This document shows, one piece after another, positions 50,014 through 60,200 of a DNA stretch of 64,000 nt. The notes beneath the pieces are model-generated. The model searched no databases and had not been told where the DNA came from. It saw only the letters and a program-made list of their open reading frames with translations. Positions within the stretch are counted from its first letter, which is position 1. Each line of letters opens with the position of its first letter. Made by a program: the position numbers and the translations under genes. This DNA comes from Bog-532 sp963828445 (GTDB lineage Bacteria; Actinomycetota; Actinomycetes; Streptosporangiales; Streptosporangiaceae): NCBI GenBank assembly GCA_963828445.1, contig CAWHFP010000001.1, positions 806,001-870,000 of the forward strand. The letters are read 5' to 3'.

Positions 50014-50498
50014 TTCGGATCCTTGTCGTGGGCAGCGGCCAGCTTGCGGCACAAGGCCTCGAGCTGACCGAGTTCGTCGTGGGTGAGGCCGGCCGTCATG
50101 GCCCGGGCCACGGTGCGGGCGTGACCCCGGCCGACCTGCTGCTGCACGGCCCGGCCGGCCGCGGTGAGCGAGAGCCGGACGCCACGGCCGTCGGCCGGGT
50201 CGGTGCAGCGGTCGACCAGGCCGCGCTCGGCCAGCCGGTCGACCAGCCGGGACAGGGCGGGCTGGCTGAGCAGCACGTGCCGGTTCAGCTCGGACAGCCG
50301 CACCGGCACCGGGCACTTGGACAGGGTGTAGAGCACGTCGTACTCGCGCATCGACACCTCATCCCAGCGGTCCTGCGCCGCGTACAGCCGCATCAGCGTG
50401 CCGTACGCGGCCAGCAGCTGCTCCCAGGCATCGTTGGCGAGCAGGGGCATCACGCGCTGAGGCGTCACCGGCGGGGGCGCCATCGGCTGGGTCGTCAT
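50010..50498 (-). CDS. MarR-family regulator of the monooxygenase operon
   Basis: A 162-residue MarR protein: VSMREYDVLYTLSKCPVPVR, LNRHVLLSQPALSRLVDRLA, and the wing GLVDRCTDPADGRGVRLSLT. The single Cys at the end of the first helix pair (SKCP) and that in the wing (DRCT) could sense thiol-reactive compounds. It overlaps genes on both sides by 4 nt, so it is a core part of the operon and probably autoregulates it. Confidence 0.9.
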   Translation of the reverse strand: MTTQPMAPPPVTPQRVMPLLANDAWEQLLAAYGTLMRLYAAQDRWDEVSMREYDVLYTLSKCPVPVRLSELNRHVLLSQPALSRLVDRLAERGLVDRCTDPADGRGVRLSLTAAGRAVQQQVGRGHARTVARAMTAGLTHDELGQLEALCRKLAAAHDKDPK

Positions 50499-51665
50499 GC
50501 CGCGGTGTCCTCAGCGTCCTGGTAGGGCGAGCCGCCGGTGACGTTGTCGCCCCGGTTGGCGTTGGGCCGCGGCTGGCGCGGCGCCCCGGTGCCGTACTTG
50601 GCCTGGACCAGGCGGGCATGGGTGGGCGCCTCAGGGGTCTCCGGGTCCTGGCGGGCGGCGATCTCCTTACGCAGCACCGGGATGACCTCGCCGCCCAGCA
50701 GGTCGAGCTGGTTGAGCACGGTCTTGAGCGGCAGGCCGGCGTGGTCGACCAGGAACAGCTGACGCTGGTAGTCGCCGAAGTGCTCGCGGAAGGTCAGCGT
50801 CTTGTCGATGACCTCCTGCGGGCTGCCCACCGACAGCGGGGTCAGGTCCATGAAGTCCTCCATGGACGGCCCGTGCCCGTAGACCGGCGCCTCGTCGAAG
50901 TACGGGCGGAACTCGCGCTTGGCGTCCTGCGAGCGGTGAGCCAGGTAGGCCTGCCCGCCCAGGCCGACGATGGCCTGCTTCTTGGTCCCGTGCCCGTAGT
51001 GCTCGAAACGCTGCCGGTAGAACCGGATCAGCTGGATGTAGTGCTCCTTGGGCCAGAAGATGTTGTTGGCGAAGAAGCCGTCGCCGTAGAACGCGGCCTG
51101 CTCGGCGATCTCCGGGCGTGCGGATCGAGCCGTGCCACACGAACGGGGGCACGTCGTCCAGCGGCCGCGGCACCGAGGTGAAGCCCTGCAGCGGGGTCCG
51201 GAAGCTGCCTTCCCAGTCCACCACGTCCTCGCGCCACAGCTGGTGCAGCAGGTTGTAGTTCTCCAGCGCCAGCGGCAGGCTCTGCCGGATGTCCTGGCCG
51301 AACCACGGGTAGACCGGGGCGGTGTTGCCGCGGCCGAGCATCAGGTCGACCCGGCCCTTGGCCAGGTGCTGCAGCATCGCGTACTCCTCGGCGATGCGCA
51401 CCGGGTCGTTGGTGGTGATGAGCGTGGTCGCGGTGGACATGATCAGCCGCTTGGTGGTGGCCGCGATGTGGGCCAGCAACGTGGTCGGCGCGGACGAGAA
51501 GAACGGCGGGTTGTGGTGCTCGCCGATCGCGAACACGTCCAGGCCAACGTCCTCGGCCTTCTGGGCGATCTGCACGATCGCGTCGATGCGCTCGGCCTCG
51601 CTCGGCGTCTCGCCGGACACCGGGTCCCGGGTGATGTCACTGACCGAGAAGATCCCGAACTGCAT
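50495..51665 (-). pseudogene. CE1758-type FMN-dependent luciferase-like monooxygenase, frameshifted
   Basis: A luciferase-like monooxygenase of about 390 residues. The ATG after AGGAG gives MQFGIFSVSDITRDPVSGET, DVFAIGEHHNPPFFSSAPTT and HLAKGRVDLMLGRGNTAPVY. At PPFVWHGSIRTP the frame shifts (about 51118, one extra base in a CCC run) and the family sequence resumes as EIAEQAAFYGDGFFANNIFW to GGSPYQDAEDTAA. It would oxidise an organic substrate with FMNH2 and O2. Because both neighbours are intact and overlapped, the shift may be an assembly error. Confidence 0.82.
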
Positions 51666-51759
51666 GCTCAGCTCCTGCGGAGTAGTTATATGCGTTTGCA
51701 TCTATCCACTAACCGAGGGAGGCCAGCCGCTATTCCGCGCGTGACCGTGACCGGCCGGT

Positions 51760-51765
51760 TACGAT
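51760..51765 (+). promoter_or_regulatory. -10 element (TACGAT) for the ABATE gene
   Basis: TACGAT lies 6 nt before the ATG at 51772, which favours this over the GTG one codon earlier. Confidence 0.45.
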
Positions 51766-51771
51766 CGGGTG

Positions 51772-52185
51772 ATGACCGCCGCCACGATCGCGACCTTCGC
51801 CGCCACCGCGGGCGAAGCCGGCGGCGAGGACGCACTGGGTTCGCGGGAGCAGGCCGCGGCCTGGCTGCAGGCCGCGGGCTGGCTGCCCGCCGAGGCCGGG
51901 CTGAGCAACTCCGAGCACGGCGCCCTGCTCCGGCTGCGCAACAGCGTCCGGGACACCCTGGCCGCCGAGGCCGGCACGGCCGAGGCGGCCGACGCCGCGG
52001 CCCGGCTGACCAAGGCCCTGGCCGAGGGACGCCTGGTGGTCACGGCCGGCCCGGACGGCTCGGTCGCACTGGCCACCGCGGCCCGCGCCAGCTACCCCAG
52101 CGTGGTGGCGGCGGTGGCGGTGGCCATCGCCCACGCGGCCTACTCCGGATCGTGGCCGCCGGCCCGGATCCGGCAAGCCCCATAG
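51772..52185 (+). CDS. ABATE-domain protein lacking the CGNR zinc finger
   Basis: A 137-residue protein with the ABATE domain (stress-regulator family): REQAAAWLQAAGWLPAEAGL, LRLRNSVRDTLAAEAGT and VAVAIAHAAYSGSW. In the family SGTW is normally followed by a CGNR zinc finger that binds DNA. Here the sequence runs to a TAG after ten unrelated residues, and no CGNR motif is found in any frame downstream. So it is a truncated form, possibly non-functional as a regulator. The following DNA is AT-richer, which marks a junction. Confidence 0.75.
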   Translation: MTAATIATFAATAGEAGGEDALGSREQAAAWLQAAGWLPAEAGLSNSEHGALLRLRNSVRDTLAAEAGTAEAADAAARLTKALAEGRLVVTAGPDGSVALATAARASYPSVVAAVAVAIAHAAYSGSWPPARIRQAP

Positions 52186-52412
52186 GGGATGCGGTCCAAC
52201 ATTTCCCCGGGCTTTCGGCATAGCTTTGCCGTCCGAGCGAGCACAATTAAGTCATGTGGGGCATTTGGCCGTATGGCGAGGGCCCAACACAGCAGCTGAC
52301 CTGCGCATATGCCACTCTGCGTGAGAATATCTTTACTTTCAGTGTCTGGACATGGCACTGTAGGGAGACACGTAGCGTAGTCGTCCGAGCACAGGGGTCT
52401 GCCGATGACACC
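52186..52412. other. AT-rich intergenic segment
   Basis: About 225 bp with distinctly lower GC than the surroundings, directly after the truncated ABATE gene. A 23-codon frame (52309-52380, MPLCVRISLLSVSGHGTVGR then HVA) is present but has no convincing ribosome binding site. Confidence 0.4.
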
Positions 52413-52736
52413 ATGATCGTTGAAGACGTCGCCGTGGTACTGGTGATCGCGCTGTTCGTGTGGCTGGTCCCGATGCGCCGCAACGGCATCCCCGGTCTGG
52501 GCGGGCGCGGGCGCGCCCCGGTCAGCCCGATGGCCGCCAGTGCCACCCCGGAGCCTCGCCCCGTCCCGGCTGCCGAGCAACTCGGCGCGGTCAGCGACGC
52601 CGGGCGCCCGGTCGAGCGGGACGATCGCGTGGTGGCCGAGCTCAGTCAGTTCCGTGGCGTCAGCTACGCCGGGCCCAGGTGCCGGACGGAACCAGGGCCA
52701 CAAGCACTCTGCGTAAGACCTCAATTCAAATATTGA
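52413..52736 (+). CDS. Small single-pass membrane protein, hypothetical
   Basis: A possible 107-residue protein with an N-terminal membrane helix (VEDVAVVLVIALFVWLVPMR) and a polar Pro/Ala-rich tail. Upstream codons in the same frame are AT-rich and non-coding in character, so the ATG at 52413 was chosen. No homology recognised. The gene may be real but short. Confidence 0.4.
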   Translation: MIVEDVAVVLVIALFVWLVPMRRNGIPGLGGRGRAPVSPMAASATPEPRPVPAAEQLGAVSDAGRPVERDDRVVAELSQFRGVSYAGPRCRTEPGPQALCVRPQFKY

Positions 52737-52773
52737 ATGTTACCGGCGGGTAGTAATCCGGCACCCCTCGGTC

Positions 52774-52779
52774 TAGTCT
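52774..52779 (+). promoter_or_regulatory. -10 element (TAGTCT) for the GMC oxidoreductase
   Basis: TAGTCT lies 7 nt before the ATG at 52787, with no ribosome binding site. Confidence 0.45.
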
Positions 52780-52786
52780 TCGGGGC

Positions 52787-54538
52787 ATGGGTGACCCCGA
52801 CTACGACGTCATCGTGATCGGTTCGGGTTTCGGCGGCAGCGTGGCCGCGTTGCGGCTCACCGAGAAGGGCTACCGGGTCGCGGTCATCGAGGCCGGGCAG
52901 CGGTTCGACGACCCGGCCGCCACCGACCCGCGCGAGCGGCACCGGGCCCTCCCCCGCAACTCCTGGCGGACCCGGCGTTATCTGTGGGCGCCCGCGCTGG
53001 GCCTGACCGGCATCCAGCGCATCCACCTGCTGCGCGGCCGCCGCGGGGCCCGCGTGCTGGTGCTGGCCGGAGCCGGGGTCGGCGGCGGTTCGCTGGTCTA
53101 CGCCAACACGCTGTATGAGCCGCCGCGGCCGTTCTTCGACGACCCGCAGTGGCGCCACATCACCGACTGGCGGGCCGAGCTGGCCCCCTATTACGACCAG
53201 GCCCGGCGCATGCTGGGGGTGACCGACAACCCGACCATGACCCCGGCCGACGAGGCCGTGGCCCGGGTGGCCGAGCGGATGGGCCGGGCCAGCACGTTCC
53301 GGCTGACCCCGGTCGGCGTGCACTTCGGGGCCGAGCCGGGCGCGGAGACGGCCGACCCGTACTTCGGCGGGGCCGGGCCCCGGCGGGTCGGCTGCACCCA
53401 GTGCGGATCGTGCATGACCGGCTGCCGCACCGGGGCCAAGAACATGCTGACCGAGAACTACCTGTACCTGGCCGAGCGGGCCGGGGCCCAGGTGATCCCG
53501 ATGACCACGGTCACCGCGGTGCGGCCGTCCGGCGGCGGCTACCGGGTCGGCACGGTAGCCACCGGGCCCCTGGGCCGCGGGCGGCGCAGCCTGACCGCGA
53601 GCCAGGTGGTGTTCGCGGCCGGGACCTACGGCACGCAGAAGCTGCTGCACCGGATGCGGGCCACCGGCACGCTGCCGGGCCTGTCCGGCCGCCTGGGCGC
53701 GCTGACCCGGACCAACTCCGAGGCCATCCTGGGCGTCGAGCGGTTCCGGTCCCGGGGCCCGGATCATTCGCGGGGGGTGGCCATCACCTCGTCGTTCCAT
53801 CCCGACGAGCACACCCACATCGAGCCGACCCGGTACGGCCCGGGCTCCAGCGCGATGGCCCTGCTGCGCACGCTGCTGGTCGACGGGGGTGGCCCGGCGC
53901 CGCGCTGGCTGAAGTTCGCCGGCCAGCTGGCCCGGCGGCCGTGGGACGTGGCCCGGCTGCCCAACGTGCGCCACTGGTCCCGGCGCACGATCATCGCCCT
54001 GGTCATGCAGAACGTCGACAACTCGGTGACCGTGAGCCCGCGACGCGGTCTGTTCGGCTGGACCATGCGGTCCCGGCCCGGGCACGGGGTGCCGTCCCCG
54101 GCCTGGATCCCGGCCGCGCACCGGGCGGTGCGGCTGCTGGCCGAGGAGCTGGGCGGGATGGCGGGCGGCACCTGGCTGGACCTGTTCAACATCCCGACCA
54201 CGGCCCACTTCATCGGCGGCTGCGCGATCGGCGACTCCGCGGCCACCGGGGTCATCGACCCCTACCACCGGGTGTACGGGCACGAGGGCCTGCACGTGGT
54301 GGACGGGGCGGCGGTCAGCGCCAACCTGGGCGTCAACCCGTCGCTGACCATCACCGCGCAGGCCGAGCGGGCCATGGCCCTGTGGCCGAACCGGGGTGAG
54401 CCCGACCCCCGGCCGCCGCTGGGACAGGCCTATCAGCCGGTCGTACCGGTAGCGCCGCAGCACCCCACGGTGCCGGACGGGGCGCCAGGGTCCTGGCGGC
54501 TCAAAGCGGGACAGAGGCCGGCGCGAAGTACTACATAG
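52787..54538 (+). CDS. GMC-family FAD oxidoreductase (cholesterol-oxidase-like)
   Basis: A 583-residue flavoprotein. The FAD dinucleotide motif is DYDVIVIGSGFGGSVAALRL (residues 5-24). AGAGVGGGSLVYANTLYEP is the isoalloxazine loop. A cysteine cluster (CTQCGSCMTGCRTGAKNML) resembles a ferredoxin-type motif and also occurs in some relatives annotated as GMC or cholesterol oxidases. The C-terminal active-site region is TTAHFIGGCAIGDSAATGVI and VSANLGVNPSLTITAQAERA. It probably oxidises an alcohol or sterol. No signal peptide, so cytoplasmic. Leaderless start inferred. Confidence 0.9.
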   Translation: MGDPDYDVIVIGSGFGGSVAALRLTEKGYRVAVIEAGQRFDDPAATDPRERHRALPRNSWRTRRYLWAPALGLTGIQRIHLLRGRRGARVLVLAGAGVGGGSLVYANTLYEPPRPFFDDPQWRHITDWRAELAPYYDQARRMLGVTDNPTMTPADEAVARVAERMGRASTFRLTPVGVHFGAEPGAETADPYFGGAGPRRVGCTQCGSCMTGCRTGAKNMLTENYLYLAERAGAQVIPMTTVTAVRPSGGGYRVGTVATGPLGRGRRSLTASQVVFAAGTYGTQKLLHRMRATGTLPGLSGRLGALTRTNSEAILGVERFRSRGPDHSRGVAITSSFHPDEHTHIEPTRYGPGSSAMALLRTLLVDGGGPAPRWLKFAGQLARRPWDVARLPNVRHWSRRTIIALVMQNVDNSVTVSPRRGLFGWTMRSRPGHGVPSPAWIPAAHRAVRLLAEELGGMAGGTWLDLFNIPTTAHFIGGCAIGDSAATGVIDPYHRVYGHEGLHVVDGAAVSANLGVNPSLTITAQAERAMALWPNRGEPDPRPPLGQAYQPVVPVAPQHPTVPDGAPGSWRLKAGQRPARSTT

Positions 54539-54541
54539 GCT
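54536..54541 (+). promoter_or_regulatory. -10 element (TAGGCT) for the GNAT gene
   Basis: TAGGCT overlaps the stop of the oxidoreductase gene and lies 7 nt before the ATG at 54549. Confidence 0.4.
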
Positions 54542-54548
54542 CGGCTTC

Positions 54549-55427
54549 ATGGGGTTGAGTAGGGGTGTGGATGAGTTCGGCACCATCGAGCGGATCGACG
54601 CCTTTTGCGATGCGGTGCCACGGCGCCGGGCGCGGGCCGAGGAGCTCGGCCCGCTGGTGCTGTTCGTCCCGGTCGGCGCGGGCTGGCCGTACTACGCCCG
54701 GCCCCGCCTGAGCCGGGACCGGGCGGGTGGCCCGGCCATCTCCCCCGACGACATCCGCGCGGTCCGGGCCCGCCAGCGTGAGCTGCTGATCCCCGAGTCG
54801 TTCGAGTGGATCGACGAGGCCGCGCCGCAGATGACCGCGGCCGCGCCCGCGGCCGGGCTGGCCGTGCGCGCCCACCCGCTGATGGTGCTGGGCACCCTCA
54901 CCGCGCCCCGCGTGACCGATCGAGCCCAGTCCGGGCCAGCCCAGTTTGGGCCAGCACTGTCGGTGCGCATCGTCTCCCCCGACGAGCCGGACCTGGACCG
55001 GGTCTGGGCGGTGCCCGCGGTGGCGTTCGAGCACCCGGGTACGGCGACCGGGCTGGCGGGCGCGATCGAACGAGACAAGATCGCCTCCGGCCATGACGAG
55101 GGCGTGGTGGCCATGCTGCGCGAGCGGCTCCGCTCCGGGCAGTCGGTGCTGGCGGCCGCGTTCGACCAGGACGGGCCGCTGGGCGCGGGCAGTTGCCAGT
55201 CCCTGGCCAGCGTGGCCGAGATCACCGGGGTCGGCGTGCTGCCCGCCGCGCGGCGGATGGGACTGGGCGGCGCGGTGACGGCCGCGCTGGCCGCCGACGC
55301 CCAGCGCCGGGGCGTGCAGACCGTGTTCCTGGCCGCGTCCGACGACGACGTGGCCCGGGTCTACCGGCGGCTGGGCTTCCGCCGGGTCGGCACCGCGATG
55401 ATCGCCGAGCCCGACGGAGTGTCATGA
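54549..55427 (+). CDS. GNAT-family acetyltransferase
   Basis: A 292-residue protein with a GNAT domain at the C-terminus (VAEITGVGVLPAARRMGLGG, acetyl-CoA loop; VFLAASDDDVARVYRRLGFR). The N-terminal about 120 residues contain FVPVGAGWPYYARPRLSRDR and HPLMVLGTL, a pattern of the actinobacterial double-domain GNAT proteins. Substrate unknown. It starts 10 nt after the oxidoreductase stop. A short repeated AQSGPAQFGPA lies in the interdomain linker. Confidence 0.85.
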   Translation: MGLSRGVDEFGTIERIDAFCDAVPRRRARAEELGPLVLFVPVGAGWPYYARPRLSRDRAGGPAISPDDIRAVRARQRELLIPESFEWIDEAAPQMTAAAPAAGLAVRAHPLMVLGTLTAPRVTDRAQSGPAQFGPALSVRIVSPDEPDLDRVWAVPAVAFEHPGTATGLAGAIERDKIASGHDEGVVAMLRERLRSGQSVLAAAFDQDGPLGAGSCQSLASVAEITGVGVLPAARRMGLGGAVTAALAADAQRRGVQTVFLAASDDDVARVYRRLGFRRVGTAMIAEPDGVS

Positions 55428-55446
55428 CCCCGAGCCCGGAGACGGC

Positions 55447-56211
55447 TCAGCTCGTTCTGGGGTGGCGGGCGCGGATGAGGGCGGCGGGGGGCAGGCCCGC
55501 CAGCTGGACGGACTCCCGGGTCAGGTGCGGCTGGTCGGCGTAGCCGCTGGTGAGGGCGGCCTCGGCCAGATCGGCGGTGCCGGCCGTGGCGTCGATGAGC
55601 GAGACGAACCGGCGGAACCGCAGCACGCGCTGGAGCAGCTTGGGGCCGTAGCCGACCGCGGCCTCGGTCCGGCGGCGTAGCTGGCGGGGGCTCAGGCCGA
55701 CGGCGGCGGCGACGTCCTCGGTGTGCGCGGCCGGGCTGGCCAGCAGGCGGGCGGCCCGCAGCACGGCCCGGTCGGGCGGGCCGTCGTCGGCCAGCTGACC
55801 GGCCAGCCGGATCAGCCGGGCCGCGACCTGGCCGGGATCCAGGTCCGGAGGCAGCGCCCGGGCCAGATCGGGTCGCAGGTCAGCCAGGTCGACGCGCTGG
55901 TCGCGCAGTTCGCGCAGGGGCACGCCGAGCAGCTCACCACCGGCCCCGGGCCGGAACCGCACGCTGACCAGCACCGTGCCCGCGGGCATCGGGGTCCGCA
56001 CCGGTCCGGTGTCCGGGCCGGCCACGAACGTGCCCCGGCCCTGCCGCCAGATCAGGTCGCTGCAGCCGTCCGGCAGGACCAGGGTGCCCGGGTCCGGCTC
56101 GGCGGCCGGGCCGGGGGCCGGGTCCGGGCTGCGGCTGGACCACAGGCAGGCCAGCACCGGGCTCAGCGCGGGCGGCGGCGCCCACTCCCGGTACCCGGCC
56201 GCGATCCCCAT
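55447..56211 (-). CDS. AraC-family regulator (DUF6597-type N-terminus)
   Basis: A 254-residue regulator. The N-terminal domain (YREWAPPPALSPVLACLWSS, DGCSDLIWRQGRGTFVAGPD) is the DUF6597 type that precedes AraC HTH domains. The HTH covers about residues 165-245 (HTEDVAAAVGLSPRQLRRRT, AEAALTSGYADQPHLTRESV). Relatives often regulate methyltransferase or detoxification genes. The ATG MGIAAGYREW was chosen, because upstream codons belong to the divergent gene's region. Confidence 0.88.
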   Translation of the reverse strand: MGIAAGYREWAPPPALSPVLACLWSSRSPDPAPGPAAEPDPGTLVLPDGCSDLIWRQGRGTFVAGPDTGPVRTPMPAGTVLVSVRFRPGAGGELLGVPLRELRDQRVDLADLRPDLARALPPDLDPGQVAARLIRLAGQLADDGPPDRAVLRAARLLASPAAHTEDVAAAVGLSPRQLRRRTEAAVGYGPKLLQRVLRFRRFVSLIDATAGTADLAEAALTSGYADQPHLTRESVQLAGLPPAALIRARHPRTS

Positions 56212-56284
56212 CTGTCCAGGATGCCACCTGCGGTGGCCGTTTCGTTCAAGACGGCGGCGCCCCCGATGCGGTGAAATGATCGCC

Positions 56285-57173
56285 ATGGCGACTCCAGACA
56301 TCGACGCAGCAAAGGAATTTCTGGCCGCGAACGCCCGGATCATCGACCGGCGCCGGTATGAGCGGCTGTTCGAAGGGGGTGCCGCCGAGCCGGTGCGGGA
56401 CGCGCTGGCCGCCTACCGCAACCCGGACGGCGGGTTCGGGCACGCGCTTGAACCGGACGGCCGGACCCCGACCAGCGAGCCGATCGCGGCCGAGGTGGCC
56501 CTGCACATCATGGATGAGACCGACGGCTGGGACACCGCGATCGTGGACGGCATCCTGGGCTGGCTGGCCGCCACCGCCCCGGCCGAAGGCGGCGTTCTGT
56601 TCGTGCACGACGGCATGGCCCAGTGGCCACACGCCCCGTGGCTGGTGCCGGACCAAGGCCCCCGGGGTGCGGACGGCGCTCCCCCGGCCAACGACATCCA
56701 GACCGGCCTGATGGCGGGCACGCTGCACAAGCGCGGGGTGCGGCACCCGTGGCTGGACGGGGCGAGCCAGGTCATGTGGACGCGGATCGACCAGCTGACC
56801 GAGCCGACGCCGTACGGGATGGCCGGGATGCTGGCTTTCCTGCAGCACGTGCCCGACCGGGAGCGGGCCGCGAGCCGCGATGGACCGGCTGGGCCCGATG
56901 ATCGTGGACAGCGGCATCGTGACCCTGGACCCGGACGCGCCCGGCGAGGTCCACTCCCCGCTGAACTTCGCGCCGCGGCCGGACTCGATCGCGCGGCCTT
57001 TGTTCGACGAAGGCACGATCAAGGCGCACCTGGACCACCTGGCCCGGGCCCAGCTCGACGACGGCGGCTGGACGTTCAACTGGCTGGCCTGGTCCCCCGC
57101 GGCCGAACGCGAATGGCGCGGCTCCCTCACCGTCGACGCCCTCCGCCTGCTCCGCGACAACGGCCGCCTCTGA
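56285..57173 (+). pseudogene. Prenyltransferase/squalene-cyclase-like alpha/alpha-toroid protein, frameshifted
   Basis: A protein of about 295 residues of the toroid repeat type: EFLAANARIIDRRRYERLFE, ALAAYRNPDGGFGHALEPDG (a QxxxGGF-like repeat) and a C-terminal repeat LARAQLDDGGWTFNWLAWSP. The frame breaks near 56873 (one extra C in GAGCCGCG): the first frame ends VPDRERAAS, the next resumes MDRLGPMIVDSGIVTLDPDA. No DxDD cyclase motif is seen, so it is probably not an enzyme of that class. An assembly indel is possible. Function unknown. Confidence 0.75.
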
Positions 57174-57224
57174 GGGGTTTGGCGCCAGACGGGGTTTGGC
57201 GCTCGGCGGGGTTTGGCGCTGGCC
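57174..57224. repeat. 17-bp tandem repeat, three copies
   Basis: GGGGTTTGGCGC recurs at 57174, 57191 and 57208 with exactly 17-nt spacing and variable 5-nt spacers. It fills the space between the convergent toroid gene and glnE. Confidence 0.85.
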
Positions 57225-57228
57225 GGGG

Positions 57229-60200
57229 TCAGCCGTAGAAGAGGCGGTCCATGACGGTGCGGGTGTGACGGGCGGCCTTGCGGTAGTCCTGCTCCAGGGC
57301 CTGGCCTTCGCCGGGGCCGTAGCCGAGGACGCGGGCCACGGCGCTGAGCTCGCGGTACGCGGTGGGCACGGTGTCGGCGGCGGTGCCGCGGACCAGCGTC
57401 ACCGCGTCCCGGATGCGGGCCGCCAGCTGCCAGGACCGGACCAGGGTGGCCTCGTCGGCCGCGCTGACCAGGCCGGCTTCGCGGGCGGCGGCCAGGGCGG
57501 GCAGGGTCCGGGTGGTCCGCAGGCCGGGCACGGCGAAGGCGTGCCGGAGCTGAAGCAGCTGGATGGTCCATTCCACGTCGGACAGGCCGCCGGGGCCGAG
57601 CTTCACGTGCAGGGCGGGCTCCACCCCGCGCGGCATGCGCTCGCCCTCCATGCGGGCCTTGAGCCGGCGGACCTCGCGGATACCGGTCTCGGCGATGCCG
57701 CCGTCCGGGTAGCGGAACTCCGCGATCATGGCGGTGAACTCGGCTCCGAGGTCCGGGTCGCCGGCCACCGGCTCGGCCCGCAGCAGGGCCTGCGACTCCC
57801 ACGGCCGGGACCAGCGACGGTAGTAGGCCAGGTAGGAGGCGAGCGAGCGCACCAGCGGTCCCTGGCGGCCCTCGGGCCGCAGGTCGGCGTCGACGCTCAG
57901 GGCCGGGTCCGGGCCGGGCAGGGTCAGCAGGCGGCGCATCTCCTGAACCACGGTGTGCGCGGCTCGCCCGGCGGCGGCCTCGTCTGCGCCCGGCCGCGGG
58001 TCGTGCACGAACATCACGTCGGCGTCGCTGCCGTAGCCCATCTCGTGGCCGCCGAACCGGCCCATGCCGATCACCGCGATCCGGGTCGGCAGTGGAGCGC
58101 CGGATGCCTGCTCAACCTGGCGGGCGGCCGCGGTCAGGGCCGCGCCGACGGTGGCCGCGGCCACGGCGGTCAGCGCGTCCGCGACCTCGGGCGGCGGCAT
58201 CAGCCCGAGCAGGTCAGCGGCGGCGATCCGGAACAGCTCCCGGCGGCGCAGCGACCGGACCGCGGCCGCCGAGCCCTCGGCGCCATCGTGACGGCGTACG
58301 GCCGCGTCGGCCTCGGTCCGCAGGGCCTCCAGCGACCGGGGCATCAGTTCGGCGTCGTCGCCGAGGATCGCCACCGCCTCCGGGGCCCGCAGCAGCAGAC
58401 CGGCCGCGTACCGGCTGGAGGCCAGCACGCGGGCCATCCGCTCGGCGGCTTTGGTCTCGTCCCGCAGCAGGCGCAGGTACCACGGTGAGTTCCCCAGTGC
58501 GTCACTGACCTGATGGAAGGCCAGCAGGCCGGCGTCGGGTTCGGCGGCGTCGGCGAACCAGCCCAGCAGCACCGGCAGCAGCGTGCGCTGGATGGCGGCC
58601 CGGCGCGACACCCCGGCGGTCAGCGCGTCGATGCGCCGCAGCGCCCCGGGCGGGTCGACGTAACCGAGCGCCTCCAGCCGGGCCTGGGCCGCGGACGGCG
58701 TGAGCCGGGCCACCTCCCCCGGCAGCCGGGCCACCGCGCTCAGCAGCGGCCGGTAGAACAGCTTCTCGTGCAGCCGCCGGACCTGGCGGGCGTGCTTGCG
58801 CCACAGCTCGGTGAATTCGGCTTCCGGGTCGGTCCCGGGCGGGGCAGGCTCGGTGGGCTCGGCGGCCTGGCCCTCGCGGGCCGCGATGGACCGCAGGGCC
58901 CGGCCGGCCCGGCCCAGGCGGCGCAGCACGGCCGGATCTTCCGGCAGGGTGTGGGTCCGGGCAGCTGGTAGAGCTGCAGCAGGTGCTCGACCTGGCGCAG
59001 GAACCGGTAGGCGTCGGCCAGGTCGCGGGCGTCTTCCCGGGCGACGTAGCCGCCCTCGGCCAGCGCGGCCAGCCCGGCCAGGGTGGTCGGGCTGCGCAGG
59101 CTCTCGTCGGTGCGGCCGTGGACCAGCTGCAGCAACTGGACCGCGAACTCGATGTCGCGCAGGCCGCCCGGGCCGAGCTTGATCTCGCGGGGGGCCTGGT
59201 CCGGGGGCAGCGTCTTCTCCACCCGCCGCCGCATGGCCTGGACGTCCTCGACGAAGTTCTCCCGCTGGGCCGCCTGCCAGATCAGCGGGGTCACCGCGTC
59301 GAGGTACTCCTGGCCCAGCGCCATGTCACCGGCCGCGGGCCGGGCCTTGAGCAGGGCCTGGAACTCCCAGGTCTTGGCCCAGCGGTCGTAGTAGGCCAGG
59401 TGGCTGGCCAGGGTGCGAACCAGCGGGCCGTTGCGGCCCTCGGGCCGCAGGTTGGGGTCGACCGGGAACACCAGGCCCTCGGCGGTGGTCCGGGAGCAGA
59501 TCCTGATCATGGCGCTGGCCAGCTGGGTGGCGGTGCGCAGGGCGGCCTCGGTCTGCTCGGGGGTGGCCTCCTGCCCGGGGGCCACCAGCGGGCCGGCCAC
59601 GAAGATCACGTCCACGTCGCTGGCGTAGTTGAGCTCGCAGCCACCGCACTTACCCATGGCGATCACGGCCAGCCGGGCCGGGGCCGAGCCCGCGGGCAGC
59701 TGGGCCCGGGCCACCGACAGGGCCGCGCACAGCGCGGCGGCCGCGATGTCGGCCAGCTCGGCGGCCGCCTCGTCCACGGTGACCACCCCGGTCAGGTCCC
59801 GGGCGGCCAGGTGCAGGATGTGCCGCTTGTAGGCGGCGGTGAGCGCGGCCGAGGGATCGGTGCCGTTCAGCGCGGTCAGGTCGGAGACCGGGTACTCGTC
59901 GAGCGGGTTACCGCCCACCGCGTACACCAGCGAGGCCCGCAGTTCGTCCGGGGTCGGCCGTCGCACGCCGTCCGCGCCCCGCAGCAGGCGCGCGTCACCC
60001 GGGTGCCGGGCCAGGTGATCAGCCAGGCCCACGCTGGAGCCGAGCACGGCGATCAGCCGCAGCCGGAACCCCGGTTCGGAGCGCAGGGTGGCCCGCACGT
60101 CGGCCCCGTCCTCGCCCTGATCGGCCCCGACCAGCCGGGACAGCCCGGTCAGGGCCAGGTCCGGGTCGGCGGCACCCGCGATCGCGGCCAGCACGGTCTC

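Noticed and set aside
52309..52380. A 23-residue peptide gene (MPLCVRISLLSVSGHGTVGR, then HVA)
   Set aside because: It has no ribosome binding site or paralogues in the window, and chance frames of this length are common in AT-rich DNA.
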